This document shows, piece after piece, positions 17,486-26,244 of a stretch of 64,000 bases of DNA (within the stretch, counting starts at the first letter, position 1; each line of letters opens with the position of its first letter). Where the stretch lies: assembly GCF_018866325.1 (NCBI RefSeq), contig NZ_CP076457.1, forward strand, positions 62,001 through 126,000, in the 5' to 3' direction. The position numbers and the translations under genes are program-made. This stretch comes from Streptomyces sp. YPW6. Its GTDB lineage: Bacteria > Actinomycetota > Actinomycetes > Streptomycetales > Streptomycetaceae. The notes under the pieces were generated by a model. That model ran no database searches. It was given only the letters and a program-made list of their open reading frames with translations, and was not told the DNA's origin.

Positions 17486-19450
17486 TCAGCGCCCTTCGGG
17501 AAGCAGTGCCAGAAGGCTGCACCAGGACTGCATCCGGGACAGCTCTGCTGTCGCCTTGGCTGTCCTGCCGAGCCGCTTGTACCGGATGACTCCGGTGAGC
17601 GCCCAGACGAGCTCGTCATCACTTGCGAACCGTGCCAGGTCACGGAAGGCGCGCAGACGGGTGATGGCTTCCGCGGGCGTCTGGTTCATGGTTTGCGCGG
17701 CCTGCAGGGCGGTCCACCGGCGCACGTGATCGGTGGACAGGACGGGGGTGTTGTCGTACGTCCATGAGAGCTGGGCACGAAGATAGGCCATCATCTTCGC
17801 CTCGCTGTCCTGGGGTGCTGTCGTGAACGCGTGCCAGGGAGCAAGGGGGCCGGACAGGGTGTGGACTCCGTCCTTCTGGTGCACGGTGAAAGTGAGCTTG
17901 TCCACGTGGCGTGGCAGGTAGGTGCGGATGAGAGCTGCATGGACGGAGAGCGTCGGAGCAGATTCTGTCCGGGCCTCCACCGTCCAGTGCCTCTCCCCTG
18001 GTGTGACAGCGACGTCCTGGTAGCTCGAGTTCTCCAGCATGATGGTGATCATCTGCTCGGGGGTGAGGCCCAGCGTCTGCCACAGGTCTTCGGTGGCGAA
18101 GTTGGTGTATCCCAGCTCGCCCATGGCCTGCCACAGCGCTAGTTGGCAGGCGTGGATGCTTTCATAGCCCTGGAAGACGCCGTCGATGACATCGCGCCAC
18201 GCGATGGTGCGGGTGCTCTTCTTCCGCTCGATCACTATGCCGGTGTCGTCGTAGTGGACCAGGGCGTGGGCGCGGCCGGTGCGCAGGTCGTTGTCCAGCC
18301 CGTCGAGGAGGCCGTGAAGGCTCGGCTCCTGTTGTGCTGCGGTGATGAGCTCGGTGGCGTTCTTGTGCCGCAGGTCCCTGTATGCGGCTGTCTTGCGGCC
18401 GCAGGCCAGCAGGAGGGCGGTGGCGATGACCTGACCTGGCCCTTCGACCTGTGCCAGGGCGATGCTGAGCAGGGCTCGGCCCGCCTGTCGGGAGTGTGTG
18501 GCATGGTCGACGGCATGGACGGCTTCCATCGTGCCGTCGAACAGTTCGTGCAGGGCCCGCTTGAAGTCACCTTCGAAGACCGGTTCTTGTGCGAGTGCGC
18601 GCAGAACCTGGGGGTTGGAGCGGAACACGTCGTAGGCGAGGCGGATGACCTCACAAAAGCGGTCTGGGTCGAAGATGCTCTGGGCCAGTACCTGCCCGAC
18701 GGCGAGCATGACTCCGGAGCCGTTGACGCCGCGTGAGGATGTGATGTCCTGCAGCTGGTCCCGGGCTGCTGCGTCCAGGGCCAGCAGATCGGGAACCTCG
18801 AAGGTGCGTAGTGCGCGAGCCAGCAGGATGGTCTGGATCCGCGCGGTGTCCCGCTCGGCAAAGAAAAGTTCCGCTCCGTCCGCAGCGTCGTTGGCGGTCT
18901 TGATGAGGCCCGCGGCGCGGTCGAGGTGGCTTTGGGCGTGTGTGCCGTGTTTCTGTGCCTCGAGCGGGGTGGCGGCCAGCAGTGCGGCAAGGTAGGCGTC
19001 GATCATCGAGGTCAGCTCGGCGACAAGCTCACGCAGGATGGTGAGCCGTACTGTCAGTGGGCGTCTGGCGTCCGTGTTGTGGACCAAGGTACGCAGTTCG
19101 GTGAACTCGGCGACGCAGGCTTTGAGGTCTGGCGCTCCGCACTCGGTAGCCTGTGCTGCCTCTGCTACGGCTGTGAAGAAGCCGCTGTGCCATGTTGCGA
19201 GGCGCTGGAACAGATCGGCGTGCAGGGTCTCTGGGACTCCGAGCGGGCCGGTGGGCAGTGGGGCGACGGGCTGCGTCAGCAGCTTCCGCGCCTCGGCAGC
19301 GGCCTCGCGGCGTGCTCGGCCGGCCGTGTCGATCTCCCACGGCTGGGGACGGTGGCCGCAGTCGGGGCAGATGATTCCCCGGATGCGGCTGATACCGCAT
19401 CCCGAGCAGCTGATCTGCGTGTAGGACAGTCTGAAGGCGTACGAGGTCAT
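17486..19450 (-). CDS. Large zinc-ribbon protein of unknown function
   Basis: The 654-residue protein starts MTSYAFRLSYTQISC and has an N-terminal zinc ribbon with two CxxC pairs (SCSGCG and ICPDCGHRP). The rest is mostly helical, with no signal peptide or membrane segments. The C-terminal third is a mixed region including TYDNTPVLSTDHVRRW. No catalytic motif is recognised. It lies 64 bp downstream of the YaaC-like gene on the same strand and is probably co-transcribed. The location in a defence-rich stretch suggests an anti-phage pair, but this is inference. Confidence 0.75.
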   Translation of the reverse strand: MTSYAFRLSYTQISCSGCGISRIRGIICPDCGHRPQPWEIDTAGRARREAAAEARKLLTQPVAPLPTGPLGVPETLHADLFQRLATWHSGFFTAVAEAAQATECGAPDLKACVAEFTELRTLVHNTDARRPLTVRLTILRELVAELTSMIDAYLAALLAATPLEAQKHGTHAQSHLDRAAGLIKTANDAADGAELFFAERDTARIQTILLARALRTFEVPDLLALDAAARDQLQDITSSRGVNGSGVMLAVGQVLAQSIFDPDRFCEVIRLAYDVFRSNPQVLRALAQEPVFEGDFKRALHELFDGTMEAVHAVDHATHSRQAGRALLSIALAQVEGPGQVIATALLLACGRKTAAYRDLRHKNATELITAAQQEPSLHGLLDGLDNDLRTGRAHALVHYDDTGIVIERKKSTRTIAWRDVIDGVFQGYESIHACQLALWQAMGELGYTNFATEDLWQTLGLTPEQMITIMLENSSYQDVAVTPGERHWTVEARTESAPTLSVHAALIRTYLPRHVDKLTFTVHQKDGVHTLSGPLAPWHAFTTAPQDSEAKMMAYLRAQLSWTYDNTPVLSTDHVRRWTALQAAQTMNQTPAEAITRLRAFRDLARFASDDELVWALTGVIRYKRLGRTAKATAELSRMQSWCSLLALLPEGR

Positions 19451-19514
19451 GGGATGGATCGCTTCTGTCTGAGCGGGTGCTGACTGCGGCAGACGGGTTC
19501 GCTGTCTGCGGCAG

Positions 19515-20534
19515 TCAGCCTGAAACTTCTTCGACGGTGCGGACAATGAGGCCGGGAAGGAAACTGATGGCGCGCTTAAGTACGCCTTCGATGGGGACGG
19601 CGTGGTGGCTGCCGTCCACGCTGATGAGTCCGGCCCAGGCGGCTGGGTCGTAGCGGGCGAGCATGGAGAGCGTGTACACCACCGACCACCACACCATCAG
19701 TAAATGCGGTTGTCGTCCTGTCGGTTCGATCGCCGGGAGGAACCAGCGCGAGTCTCCGTGGCTGCGGGAGAGGCCACGCAGGTGTTCACGGCGCTCCTCG
19801 ACGAGTGCGTTGCCCTGGGGCATGAGCCAGCTCACCCGGAGTTCGCCGCCGCCGTGGTCGTAGCGGGTGAAGTCGGGGGGCCCGTCGGGGCGGGGTGTCC
19901 GGCGGACGTACTCGTGGTGCTGGGCGAGGCCCGGGTACTTCGCGAAGAACGCGTTCACCGTCTTGCGGCTGCCGTCGTCGATGACCCAGTCGGGGATGTC
20001 GCAGACGGGGACGTGCAGCAGAGGGTGGGGGTCGCCGTGGATGCTGCGGTCGTCCGTGTACAGGGTGGGGTGCCGGTTCCGGTCTGTGAGCGGGTACTCG
20101 CGGTTGACCGGCAGCATGTCCCAGAGGTCTTCGAGGCGTACCGGGTCCCTGCCCCAGACCGGGGAGTCAAGGAGCTGGCTCAGCCGCACGAAACTGCTCC
20201 GCGACGTCGCGGGGTCGGTGCGGATCTCGATGTCGGCGAAGGGCTTGTCGAAGCCGCTGGCCTTGATGCCGTGACCGTCGAGGCGCCAGTCCTCGCCCTT
20301 GAGGTCGACCGCCGCGGCGGCGATGGCCCGGCCGGCCTGGCTCAGGCCGTAGAAAACCTGCAGGGGGCGAGTGGCGGGGCCTACCACGGCGGCCGCGCGG
20401 AACATCTGCTCTGCTTGTTCCAGTGCCGCAGCATACGTTTTCCGGCGTGCTCCGCTGCCGGCCTTGCCGGGCGGGTTCGCCCGGCTCACACGCAGCTTCT
20501 CCCACGCCTCGTCAGGCTCCGCCTTCATGTACAT
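19515..20534 (-). CDS. YaaC-like protein
   Basis: The 339-residue protein resembles the YaaC family. The signature region is PLQVFYGLSQAGRAIAAAAV at about residues 60-80, followed by WRLDGHGIKASGF, and the C-terminal part has LLMVWWSVVYTLSMLARYDP. The biochemical function of YaaC-like proteins is unknown. It is the first gene of an apparent two-gene unit with the zinc-ribbon protein. A second ATG lies two codons downstream; neither has a strong ribosome site. Confidence 0.8.
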   Translation of the reverse strand: MYMKAEPDEAWEKLRVSRANPPGKAGSGARRKTYAAALEQAEQMFRAAAVVGPATRPLQVFYGLSQAGRAIAAAAVDLKGEDWRLDGHGIKASGFDKPFADIEIRTDPATSRSSFVRLSQLLDSPVWGRDPVRLEDLWDMLPVNREYPLTDRNRHPTLYTDDRSIHGDPHPLLHVPVCDIPDWVIDDGSRKTVNAFFAKYPGLAQHHEYVRRTPRPDGPPDFTRYDHGGGELRVSWLMPQGNALVEERREHLRGLSRSHGDSRWFLPAIEPTGRQPHLLMVWWSVVYTLSMLARYDPAAWAGLISVDGSHHAVPIEGVLKRAISFLPGLIVRTVEEVSG

Positions 20535-20834
20535 GCGCCGACGCTACTCCCGTGCACTGACATCGGTCAGACCGGTGCCCAGCACACGGTGTCATTGACT
20601 TTCAGCCGGAACGAGTGCAACGGAGCCCCCGGGGGGCGTCGAGGTGGCTCGTGTCGGCGCAGTTGAAGAGGTGACCTTGGTTTCACAACGTCGTGGACCG
20701 CGACTTTCACACGTAGCCCGTCTGGGGCAGGCTGCGCCGCCTTCAGCGCGGAGTGCAGCCGCCTGTCGCCGCCCGGCTCTGCCAGAAGGCCACGTGCTCG
20801 CCCGGCTTACCGGCAGTGATTGCGCCGTGATGCA
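20535..20834. other. Intergenic region, no gene seen
   Basis: It lies between two minus-strand genes. No convincing frame or hairpin. It should contain the promoter of the YaaC-like gene. Confidence 0.4.
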
Positions 20835-22388
20835 TCAGCCTGTCTTGCTGGCGCGCCACTCGAGTGCTTGCGGGGTCTCGCTGAACTCCACCAGGTGTTC
20901 CCCTGCGAAGCGCTCCAGCGCGGTACGTACTTCGGTGGGGGTGACGTAGAAGAACTCTTTCCTGCTGTTGACGCGGTTGACGCGCCGGTCGGCGAATTCT
21001 TGGTGGAGGCGGGTTTCCAGGCCGACGGCGTCCTTGCTGAAGATCAGGGCGTGGACGTCGAAGCGGAAGGGGACGGCGGCGCCGCTGAGTTCGTAGACGC
21101 GGTCGAGGGGTTCAAGACGCCGGGTCATGCCGATCTTGACGATGGTGTCGCCGAAGGCGCCGATGTTGGAAACGACGTAGACGTAGCCGGTGCGGATGTT
21201 CGCCGCTCGTGCGTCGACGTCCTGGAGTGCCTGCTGGATCTCGGCGAGTTTGGATTCCATGTCGCGCACCGCGTCGTGGTTGCCCTGGGAGCGGAGACGT
21301 TCGAGGGCAGCCTCGTAGTGGTTGAGTTCCTTGTTGAGTTTCTCTCGCTCACGGTCCAGTTCACGCTGGGCTGCAGCTTCCTCGCGTTCGCGGGCTCTCG
21401 TCTCGCGCTGGGCTTCCTTCTCCTCGTCCTTCTTCTGCAGGAAGTCGGCCGTCAGCTGCAGTTCGCGGACGCGGGCGTCGTGATACGCGTCGGAGATCCG
21501 GATGTGCATGGTGGCGCCGAGCTTGGCGATGGTCTCCCGGCTCTTGTAGAGGCGGTCGACCAGTGAGGTGAGGCGGTGGGGGCGCATGGTGCGTACCGCG
21601 TAGTCAGCTTCTGCGTTGTAGGCGCGCAGCATTAGTTTGGAGAAGTCGCGGATCATCTTCCGGCCCTCGCGCGCAGAGCCGTTGACGGTCCAGTCCGTAG
21701 CTGCCAGGACCGCCTGATTGTTGCGTGCGAGATCCTTGATCTCGGCCTTGAGGGAATCCAGGCGGCTGCGGTAGGCGACAGCGTCGTGCAACTGGTGCCG
21801 GTAGGCGTAGATCCCTGCCTGCTGGAGAAGGACCGTCTCGTCGGTGGTGACGATCTGAGCTTGCAGTTCGGTCAGACGGGTTTCGGCCTGGTAGATCTCA
21901 CTGCGCTGCCGCTCGGTTTCCTTGCGAGTTGTCTCGGCGTCTTTGGCGACCTGCTTGGCTTCCCTCTTGACGTCTTTGACAGTTTGGCGTGCTTCCTCGA
22001 CGATGCCTTCGGCCTGTGCCCGGGCCTGGGTCAGCAGCGCGGCCGCCTCATGACGTGTCCGGTGCACCAGCACGGCAACCTGTGCGGCGTCCGCGCCGTG
22101 GGCCTGCGCGATCCATGCCCTCAGCTCTTCGAGCTCGCTTGCCTCAGTCTGTCGCCTGCGGCCGAACCAGCCCCGCTTCCGGCCGGCAGGAGCCTCGGGC
22201 TGAGGTGCGGACTGGTGAGGGATGGCACCGGTCACCGGAGCGGCGTCGGGGGAGTCAGCCAGCCACAACTGCCAGCCCGGCGGGGGCGGTGGCCACGAGG
22301 GATCAGGCTGCCAGCCGTCCGAGGGAACCCATCCTTCGGGCAACAGCCAGTTCGGCGGCGGGTTGAACCGGAACCCATTCACGCTCAC
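20835..22388 (-). CDS. DUF4041 plus GIY-YIG (T5orf172-type) protein, SNIPE-like
   Basis: The protein has about 517 residues. It starts at GTG 22388 after GGGGAAGG and begins with a Pro/Trp-rich segment (WQPDPSWPPPPPGWQLWL). A long coiled coil follows (about residues 90-190, EEARQTVKDVKREAKQVAKD). A DUF4041 region follows, with MIRDFSKLMLRAYNAEADYA and SRETIAKLG, then a second coiled coil. It ends in a GIY-YIG domain of the T5orf172 type (GYVYVVSN, VKIGMTRR, VGLETRLHQEF, VNSRKEFF) with the expected Tyr, Arg, Glu and Asn. DUF4041-GIY-YIG proteins include the SNIPE anti-phage nuclease, which acts at the membrane on incoming DNA. No membrane helix is visible here, so localisation may differ. Confidence 0.87.
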   Translation of the reverse strand: MSVNGFRFNPPPNWLLPEGWVPSDGWQPDPSWPPPPPGWQLWLADSPDAAPVTGAIPHQSAPQPEAPAGRKRGWFGRRRQTEASELEELRAWIAQAHGADAAQVAVLVHRTRHEAAALLTQARAQAEGIVEEARQTVKDVKREAKQVAKDAETTRKETERQRSEIYQAETRLTELQAQIVTTDETVLLQQAGIYAYRHQLHDAVAYRSRLDSLKAEIKDLARNNQAVLAATDWTVNGSAREGRKMIRDFSKLMLRAYNAEADYAVRTMRPHRLTSLVDRLYKSRETIAKLGATMHIRISDAYHDARVRELQLTADFLQKKDEEKEAQRETRAREREEAAAQRELDREREKLNKELNHYEAALERLRSQGNHDAVRDMESKLAEIQQALQDVDARAANIRTGYVYVVSNIGAFGDTIVKIGMTRRLEPLDRVYELSGAAVPFRFDVHALIFSKDAVGLETRLHQEFADRRVNRVNSRKEFFYVTPTEVRTALERFAGEHLVEFSETPQALEWRASKTG

Positions 22389-22919
22389 GCTCGCCTTCCC
22401 CCCACTCAGCCACCGTTCGGTGACACACCCAGAGCAACTCTTGCGATCATGCCGCGCAGCCTGCCGGGAGAAGGACCGATCACGAAAAGCGGCGCAAAGA
22501 GCACCTTGGCTGGTCCACGAGCATCGAAACTCAGACGGCGACGGAGGTGGACCCGTCGTCCCTGCTGCAGCTCGCCCTCGGTGGGCCCTGGCGGTCCGAG
22601 GCACGAGCAGGCGAAACCCTTAGGCTCCCGGGCATCGCAGACCGCGCCGGGGAGACTGTCCTTGTCCGACTCTGTCAGTCATCCTCACCGCCACGCCCCC
22701 CGGATCCGCCGCGATGGCCGCCCGGGCGGCCTGCAGGAAGGCTTGAGGCCCGGCGTCTGCGATCCCTCGCCCAGACGGTCGGCCGGAAGGCCGGCCACGA
22801 CCCTGACGGCTCGATCGCCAGCTGGGTCTGGGCACAGGAACTGGTCCGAGGTGGCGCGAAGACGATGCACCTCGCCCGCATTCTCGCGGTGGTCTGGGAG
22901 ATGATGACGGCGGCCGTGC
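22389..22919. other. Intergenic region, no clear gene
   Basis: A plus-strand frame around 22760-22965 reads plausibly (SIASWVWAQELVRGGAK) but has no start signal or recognisable family. I leave it unassigned. Confidence 0.35.
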
Positions 22920-23441
22920 TCAGTCCATTTCTTCGCTCATGGAAACGGGTACTCGACGGACCATGTTGATCTCTGTAGGCCGGGGCTGTCCTCGCCCGAG
23001 GACACCTAGGACTACGGGTTCGAGCCCGAGTCTCAGGGTGGCGCTCTGCAGCGTTTCGCGAAGATAGGGGTGAGCAGCAAAGTAGCTGTTGTTCTCTACG
23101 TATGCCGTCACCGCCTCCCCGGAAGGAAGCGGGCCGTCATCCAGGGTGTAGTCGACGACCACGGCCACCTCTACGTGCGCCAGCGTTGTTTCCTCGCTGT
23201 CCTGCAGCTCGACTGTCTGGCTGAAGCGTGCAGCAAAGCGCGGGGGCTCCAGGAGTACCTCGCTGGCCGACATGTGGATCTGGATGCGGTGGACGTCAAA
23301 GGGTGGGTCCTGATGGGCTTCGGCTTCCAGACGCTGCACTCGCACATCGGTCAGATGTAGCCGGCTGTTCAAGTCGGCTACTTGCTGCTGCAGGTCCGGG
23401 CCCTGGGCGTCGTCTTCCGTGGTCGTGCCTGTAAAGCTCAT
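22920..23441 (-). CDS. SecB-like chaperone
   Basis: The 173-residue protein has a helical start (LQQQVADLNSRLHLTDVRVQ), a beta-rich core beginning VHRIQIHMSASEVLLEPPRF, and a C-terminal NSYFAAHPYLRETLQSATLR followed by LGLEPVVLGVL. This order and the PYLRE-type helix match SecB-fold proteins. Actinobacteria mostly lack export SecB but encode SecB-like chaperones in toxin-antitoxin-chaperone modules, as in the Mycobacterium tuberculosis HigBA-Rv1957 system. The ATG overlaps the stop of the upstream helix-turn-helix gene (ATGA), so the two are coupled. The call rests on pattern, not a search. Confidence 0.68.
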   Translation of the reverse strand: MSFTGTTTEDDAQGPDLQQQVADLNSRLHLTDVRVQRLEAEAHQDPPFDVHRIQIHMSASEVLLEPPRFAARFSQTVELQDSEETTLAHVEVAVVVDYTLDDGPLPSGEAVTAYVENNSYFAAHPYLRETLQSATLRLGLEPVVLGVLGRGQPRPTEINMVRRVPVSMSEEMD

Positions 23442-24067
23442 GATGGCGGGCCTTGAACAGCGAAACGCTTGCTGATGGAGCGAGCCGCCGAGCCCTCTTC
23501 AAGAGCGGCGTCGACTTGAGCGAGAGTACGCGTGACGCCGGCCTGGGCGACGGGTTGCCAGCGCTCTTGTGGCGGCTGGGCCAGGAGTGCGTTCAAGCTC
23601 ATCACCTGTTGCGGAGATAGGTAGGCGACATCAGGGTCGAGATCCAGGCAGTACTGAGCCTTGAGCCAGTCGCGCACCTGCGGCCAGGTCCAGATCTTGC
23701 TTGTGGCGCGCCCCTGGCCAACGTGTGCGCGCGCGTCCGGGAAGGGCTGGCCCGAAGCCCGCCGCTTGCCTGTGGTCCAGAGCCGGATGGCTTCGTGACT
23801 CAAGCCGGTGCGGGCGGCGATGTCGGCAAGCGAAACGAACTGTTCATCGACGCGTTCGATGCGTGCTTGTGGCAGAGCGCGCTTGATGGCTACCGCTGCT
23901 GCTGCCGCCGCTGCGACGGGGTCGGCATCTGTGGTGTACACGGATGCCACCACCTGCCCAGCGTTCGCCCCCCACCCCAGGTCCGACAGATGTAGTGCCA
24001 GCTGATTGGCTGTCTCGTCATCATTGAGACTGATGTTGCGCACAACAAGAGGAATGACCGTTTCCAT
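23438..24067 (-). CDS. Helix-turn-helix protein, candidate antitoxin
   Basis: The 209-residue protein starts at ATG 24067 after GGAGGGGG. The N-terminal 90 residues form an alpha/beta domain (METVIPLVVRNISLNDDETA ... ASVYTTDADP). A helix-turn-helix follows at about residues 95-120 (VSLADIAARTGLSHEAIRLW). The segment TSKIWTWPQVRDWL comes next, typical of Streptomyces proteins that couple such a domain to a putative ligand- or partner-binding N-terminus. It lies between the HicA-like gene and the SecB-like gene, the antitoxin position in such modules. A 7-bp inverted repeat upstream could be its operator. Confidence 0.72.
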   Translation of the reverse strand: METVIPLVVRNISLNDDETANQLALHLSDLGWGANAGQVVASVYTTDADPVAAAAAAAVAIKRALPQARIERVDEQFVSLADIAARTGLSHEAIRLWTTGKRRASGQPFPDARAHVGQGRATSKIWTWPQVRDWLKAQYCLDLDPDVAYLSPQQVMSLNALLAQPPQERWQPVAQAGVTRTLAQVDAALEEGSAARSISKRFAVQGPPS

Positions 24068-24105
24068 GGAAGTACCCCCTCCTTCCTGCTGCCACGATAC
24101 CCTCA

Positions 24106-24123
24106 TGTTGGACTTCTCCAACA
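24106..24123. promoter_or_regulatory. Perfect inverted repeat, possible autoregulatory operator
   Basis: TGTTGGA and TCCAACA are separated by four bases, in the 58-bp gap between the HicA-like and helix-turn-helix genes. It lies 38 bases ahead of the latter start codon. It could be an operator bound by the helix-turn-helix product or a small attenuating hairpin. Confidence 0.5.
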
Positions 24124-24125
24124 CA

Positions 24126-24836
24126 TTAAGCGCCGGAAGAATCCTCGGCATTCCAGACTCGGGCAAGATCCCCTGAAAGGGTGCTCGCCCGCGCTCTGAC
24201 CTGCGCAATTCTCTCGCTCAGGGCTGCACCGAGGTCTCCCGCAGGCAGCTCATCGCCAAGCTGCCGAGCCTCGTCGGCCCGCGCGTCAGCACCCGTGATG
24301 AGGTCCCGAACATCCTCATGCGACGGCGGAAACCCCAGTTCATAGCCCTGCGGCAGAGAATCGAATGCCCCTTCGATGAGCCGGGCACTGTCGCCCTCGC
24401 CGACGAGAGCACGCTCAAGCAGCTTGTCCGCCTCATCTGCCACAGCGTCGACTCTGTTGAGGAGGTGCCTCACCTCTGCGGTCTTGCCGGCCGCCCGCAG
24501 GCAGAGATCAGCGGCACCCAGAAGGCTGTCCGCCTGATCGAGGAGGCCCGATGCGCGAAAGACGATCTGCTGCTGCGACTCGAGTTCGCCGTGGTCGCAC
24601 CGCTTGATCTTGCCGCGAGTCTGGATCGCCACTGTCTCCGTCGCCCTGCCGGAGCTGAAGACCAGTTCCGTACAGCCGTCATCCCCCAAGCCCGGATCAC
24701 AGGAGATACGCCCCCAGGGGTGCCCCTCGATCATCATGAGGTGCCAGCCCGCAGCTCGGGCCTCACGAAGAGTCTGCTTCCACGATGGCTTCTGATGAGC
24801 CGGCCACTGCTCATGAGGCCCGTACCAGCGGCTCAA
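24126..24836 (-). CDS. HicA-like domain protein, candidate toxin
   Basis: The protein has 236 residues if started at TTG 24836, which follows GGAGGGG at ideal distance; GTG 24881 is an alternative. Residues about 15-75 read SWKQTLREARAAGWHLMMIE, GHPWGRISC, TELVFSSGRATETVA, IQTRGKIKRC. This helix-strand-strand-strand-helix order with a His after the first strand is the pattern of HicA mRNA interferases. The rest is a helical tail (LLDQADSLLGAADLCLRAAG and later heptad-like segments). The downstream genes are a helix-turn-helix protein and a SecB-like chaperone. The toxin role is inferred. Confidence 0.6.
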   Translation of the reverse strand: MSRWYGPHEQWPAHQKPSWKQTLREARAAGWHLMMIEGHPWGRISCDPGLGDDGCTELVFSSGRATETVAIQTRGKIKRCDHGELESQQQIVFRASGLLDQADSLLGAADLCLRAAGKTAEVRHLLNRVDAVADEADKLLERALVGEGDSARLIEGAFDSLPQGYELGFPPSHEDVRDLITGADARADEARQLGDELPAGDLGAALSERIAQVRARASTLSGDLARVWNAEDSSGA

Positions 24837-25434
24837 CGCACCCCTCCGTCCCCCGGCGGCTGCGGCGCAGCCCGCTGCCACTCATCAGTATCTCATTGCG
24901 GTGGATGACGATGCATGTCCTCACAAAAAGTGCATGCATGCGACATGGGTCAACAGCTCGACGAGGTGGTGCAGTTGGCGGGCCGACCCGCAGCATGCAC
25001 GCATTCTACCGAATCGGACACAGAGAGAGAATCTGCACAAACCGGTTACGTAGAAAGGGGCGTTGAGCTGGTGGCGGACGGCCGCAGGTACAGTAGCGTT
25101 TCTGGCCGACCCTGATCCCCATCACTCATGTCACCCTGGTAACACAGCACTTGATCTTCAGGATGGGCCCCACGAGGGCCCAGCAGCGCAACGCCCGAGG
25201 CCGAGCGAGAGATGCGATCTGCTCGAAGATCACGGAGATAGCCGAGACCATCACTTTCGGCTGGCAGCAGCTCAGGGGCGGTCCTCAGGGACCTGGCCGA
25301 GCACCTGGACCGACGGGCCGACGGCTATTGGAGCCCTCAGGTTTGGTGAGGTCCCTGCCGCAGGGCTCTCTGATCGCCTCTCAGAAGCGTTCGGGATCCG
25401 CCCCAAGGCGCCTTGTTGAAGACCTGCGGTGCTG
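24837..25434. other. Intergenic region, no clear gene
   Basis: Parts are below the local GC average, for example 24890-25130, suggesting promoter sequence for the HicA-like operon. No tniQ- or tnsA-like frame was found beside the transposase genes. Confidence 0.4.
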
Positions 25435-26244
25435 TCAGTTGCGTTGTGGAGTATGGCGGGTGGTGGGGTCGATGCGGCTCAGTACCCAGCGGACGAGGTC
25501 TTTGTCGAGGGTGAGTTTCGGGTTGTCCTCCAGGGCATCGTGGAGGTGGAGGGTGATCCTTGCCCAGTTCCGGAATGATCCGTGGCCAACCATGTCGTCG
25601 GCGTACAGGATCAGTTCGGGTGGTGCTGTGGCCCAGATCTTCTGGTAGGCGGGGATGGTGGCCTGGACCTCGGTCGGTGTGAGCGGGCTGAACTGGTACC
25701 AGTCGAGGATCCGGGAGTGCAGGGCGGGGTTGTTGAGGATCTTCTGGCGGGTGTTGCCGCTGCCGACGAGGACGATGGCGGCGCGGCGGGCGTCGTCGCC
25801 CCAGAGGGTGCGGAAGTACTCCAGGGGTTTCGTTCCGAGTCCTTGTGCTTCGTCGATGAGCAGGATGCGGGGTTCTGCTTCGAGTGCGTCGCGGATCTGC
25901 TGGTCGCAGGGGCCGGCGGCCTGCGGTGGTTCTCCTGGCAGGCCGAGGCGGCTCCAGAGGTGGGTGCGGATTTCGTTCATGTTGGCGCCGCTGTTGTAGC
26001 GCAGCCGGATGGTGGTTTCGGGTGCGCGGCGGCGCAGGATCGTGTGGACGGCGAAGGTTTTGCCGAGGCCGACGTGTCCGTGGATGCAGACGATGGCGTT
26101 GTGCTTGATGGCTTTGAGGATGCGGGCTTCGGTCTCGGCCATGCCTCGGGTGGCCATGGCGTTGGCTCCGGTGAGTCCGGCGAAGTGGTCCTGGCTGGGC
26201 GGTGGGAGCTGGGTGGGGCGGGGTGGGGTGGCGGGGGTGCTCAC
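25435..26244 (-). CDS. TnsC/MuB-like AAA+ ATPase
   Basis: The 269-residue protein starts at a GTG that overlaps the TnsB-like stop (GTGA). It has Walker A GHVGLGKT (residues 56-63), Walker B ILLIDEAQG (Asp131, Glu132) and a sensor-1-like IVLVGSGNTRQ. The short length matches MuB and the small TnsC of type V-K CRISPR transposons rather than the long Tn7 TnsC. Such ATPases bind DNA and recruit the transposase to the target. The pair with the TnsB-like gene forms one transposition unit. All nucleotide-binding motifs are intact. Confidence 0.87.
   Translation of the reverse strand: MSTPATPPRPTQLPPPSQDHFAGLTGANAMATRGMAETEARILKAIKHNAIVCIHGHVGLGKTFAVHTILRRRAPETTIRLRYNSGANMNEIRTHLWSRLGLPGEPPQAAGPCDQQIRDALEAEPRILLIDEAQGLGTKPLEYFRTLWGDDARRAAIVLVGSGNTRQKILNNPALHSRILDWYQFSPLTPTEVQATIPAYQKIWATAPPELILYADDMVGHGSFRNWARITLHLHDALEDNPKLTLDKDLVRWVLSRIDPTTRHTPQRN

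Noticed and set aside
22621..22969. A small plus-strand gene before the SecB-like gene
   Set aside because: The frame looks partly protein-like but lacks a start signal and any family; evidence is too weak.
25063..25434. A tniQ or tnsA gene after tnsC
   Set aside because: All frames were read; none shows TniQ zinc-finger cysteines or a TnsA endonuclease core.
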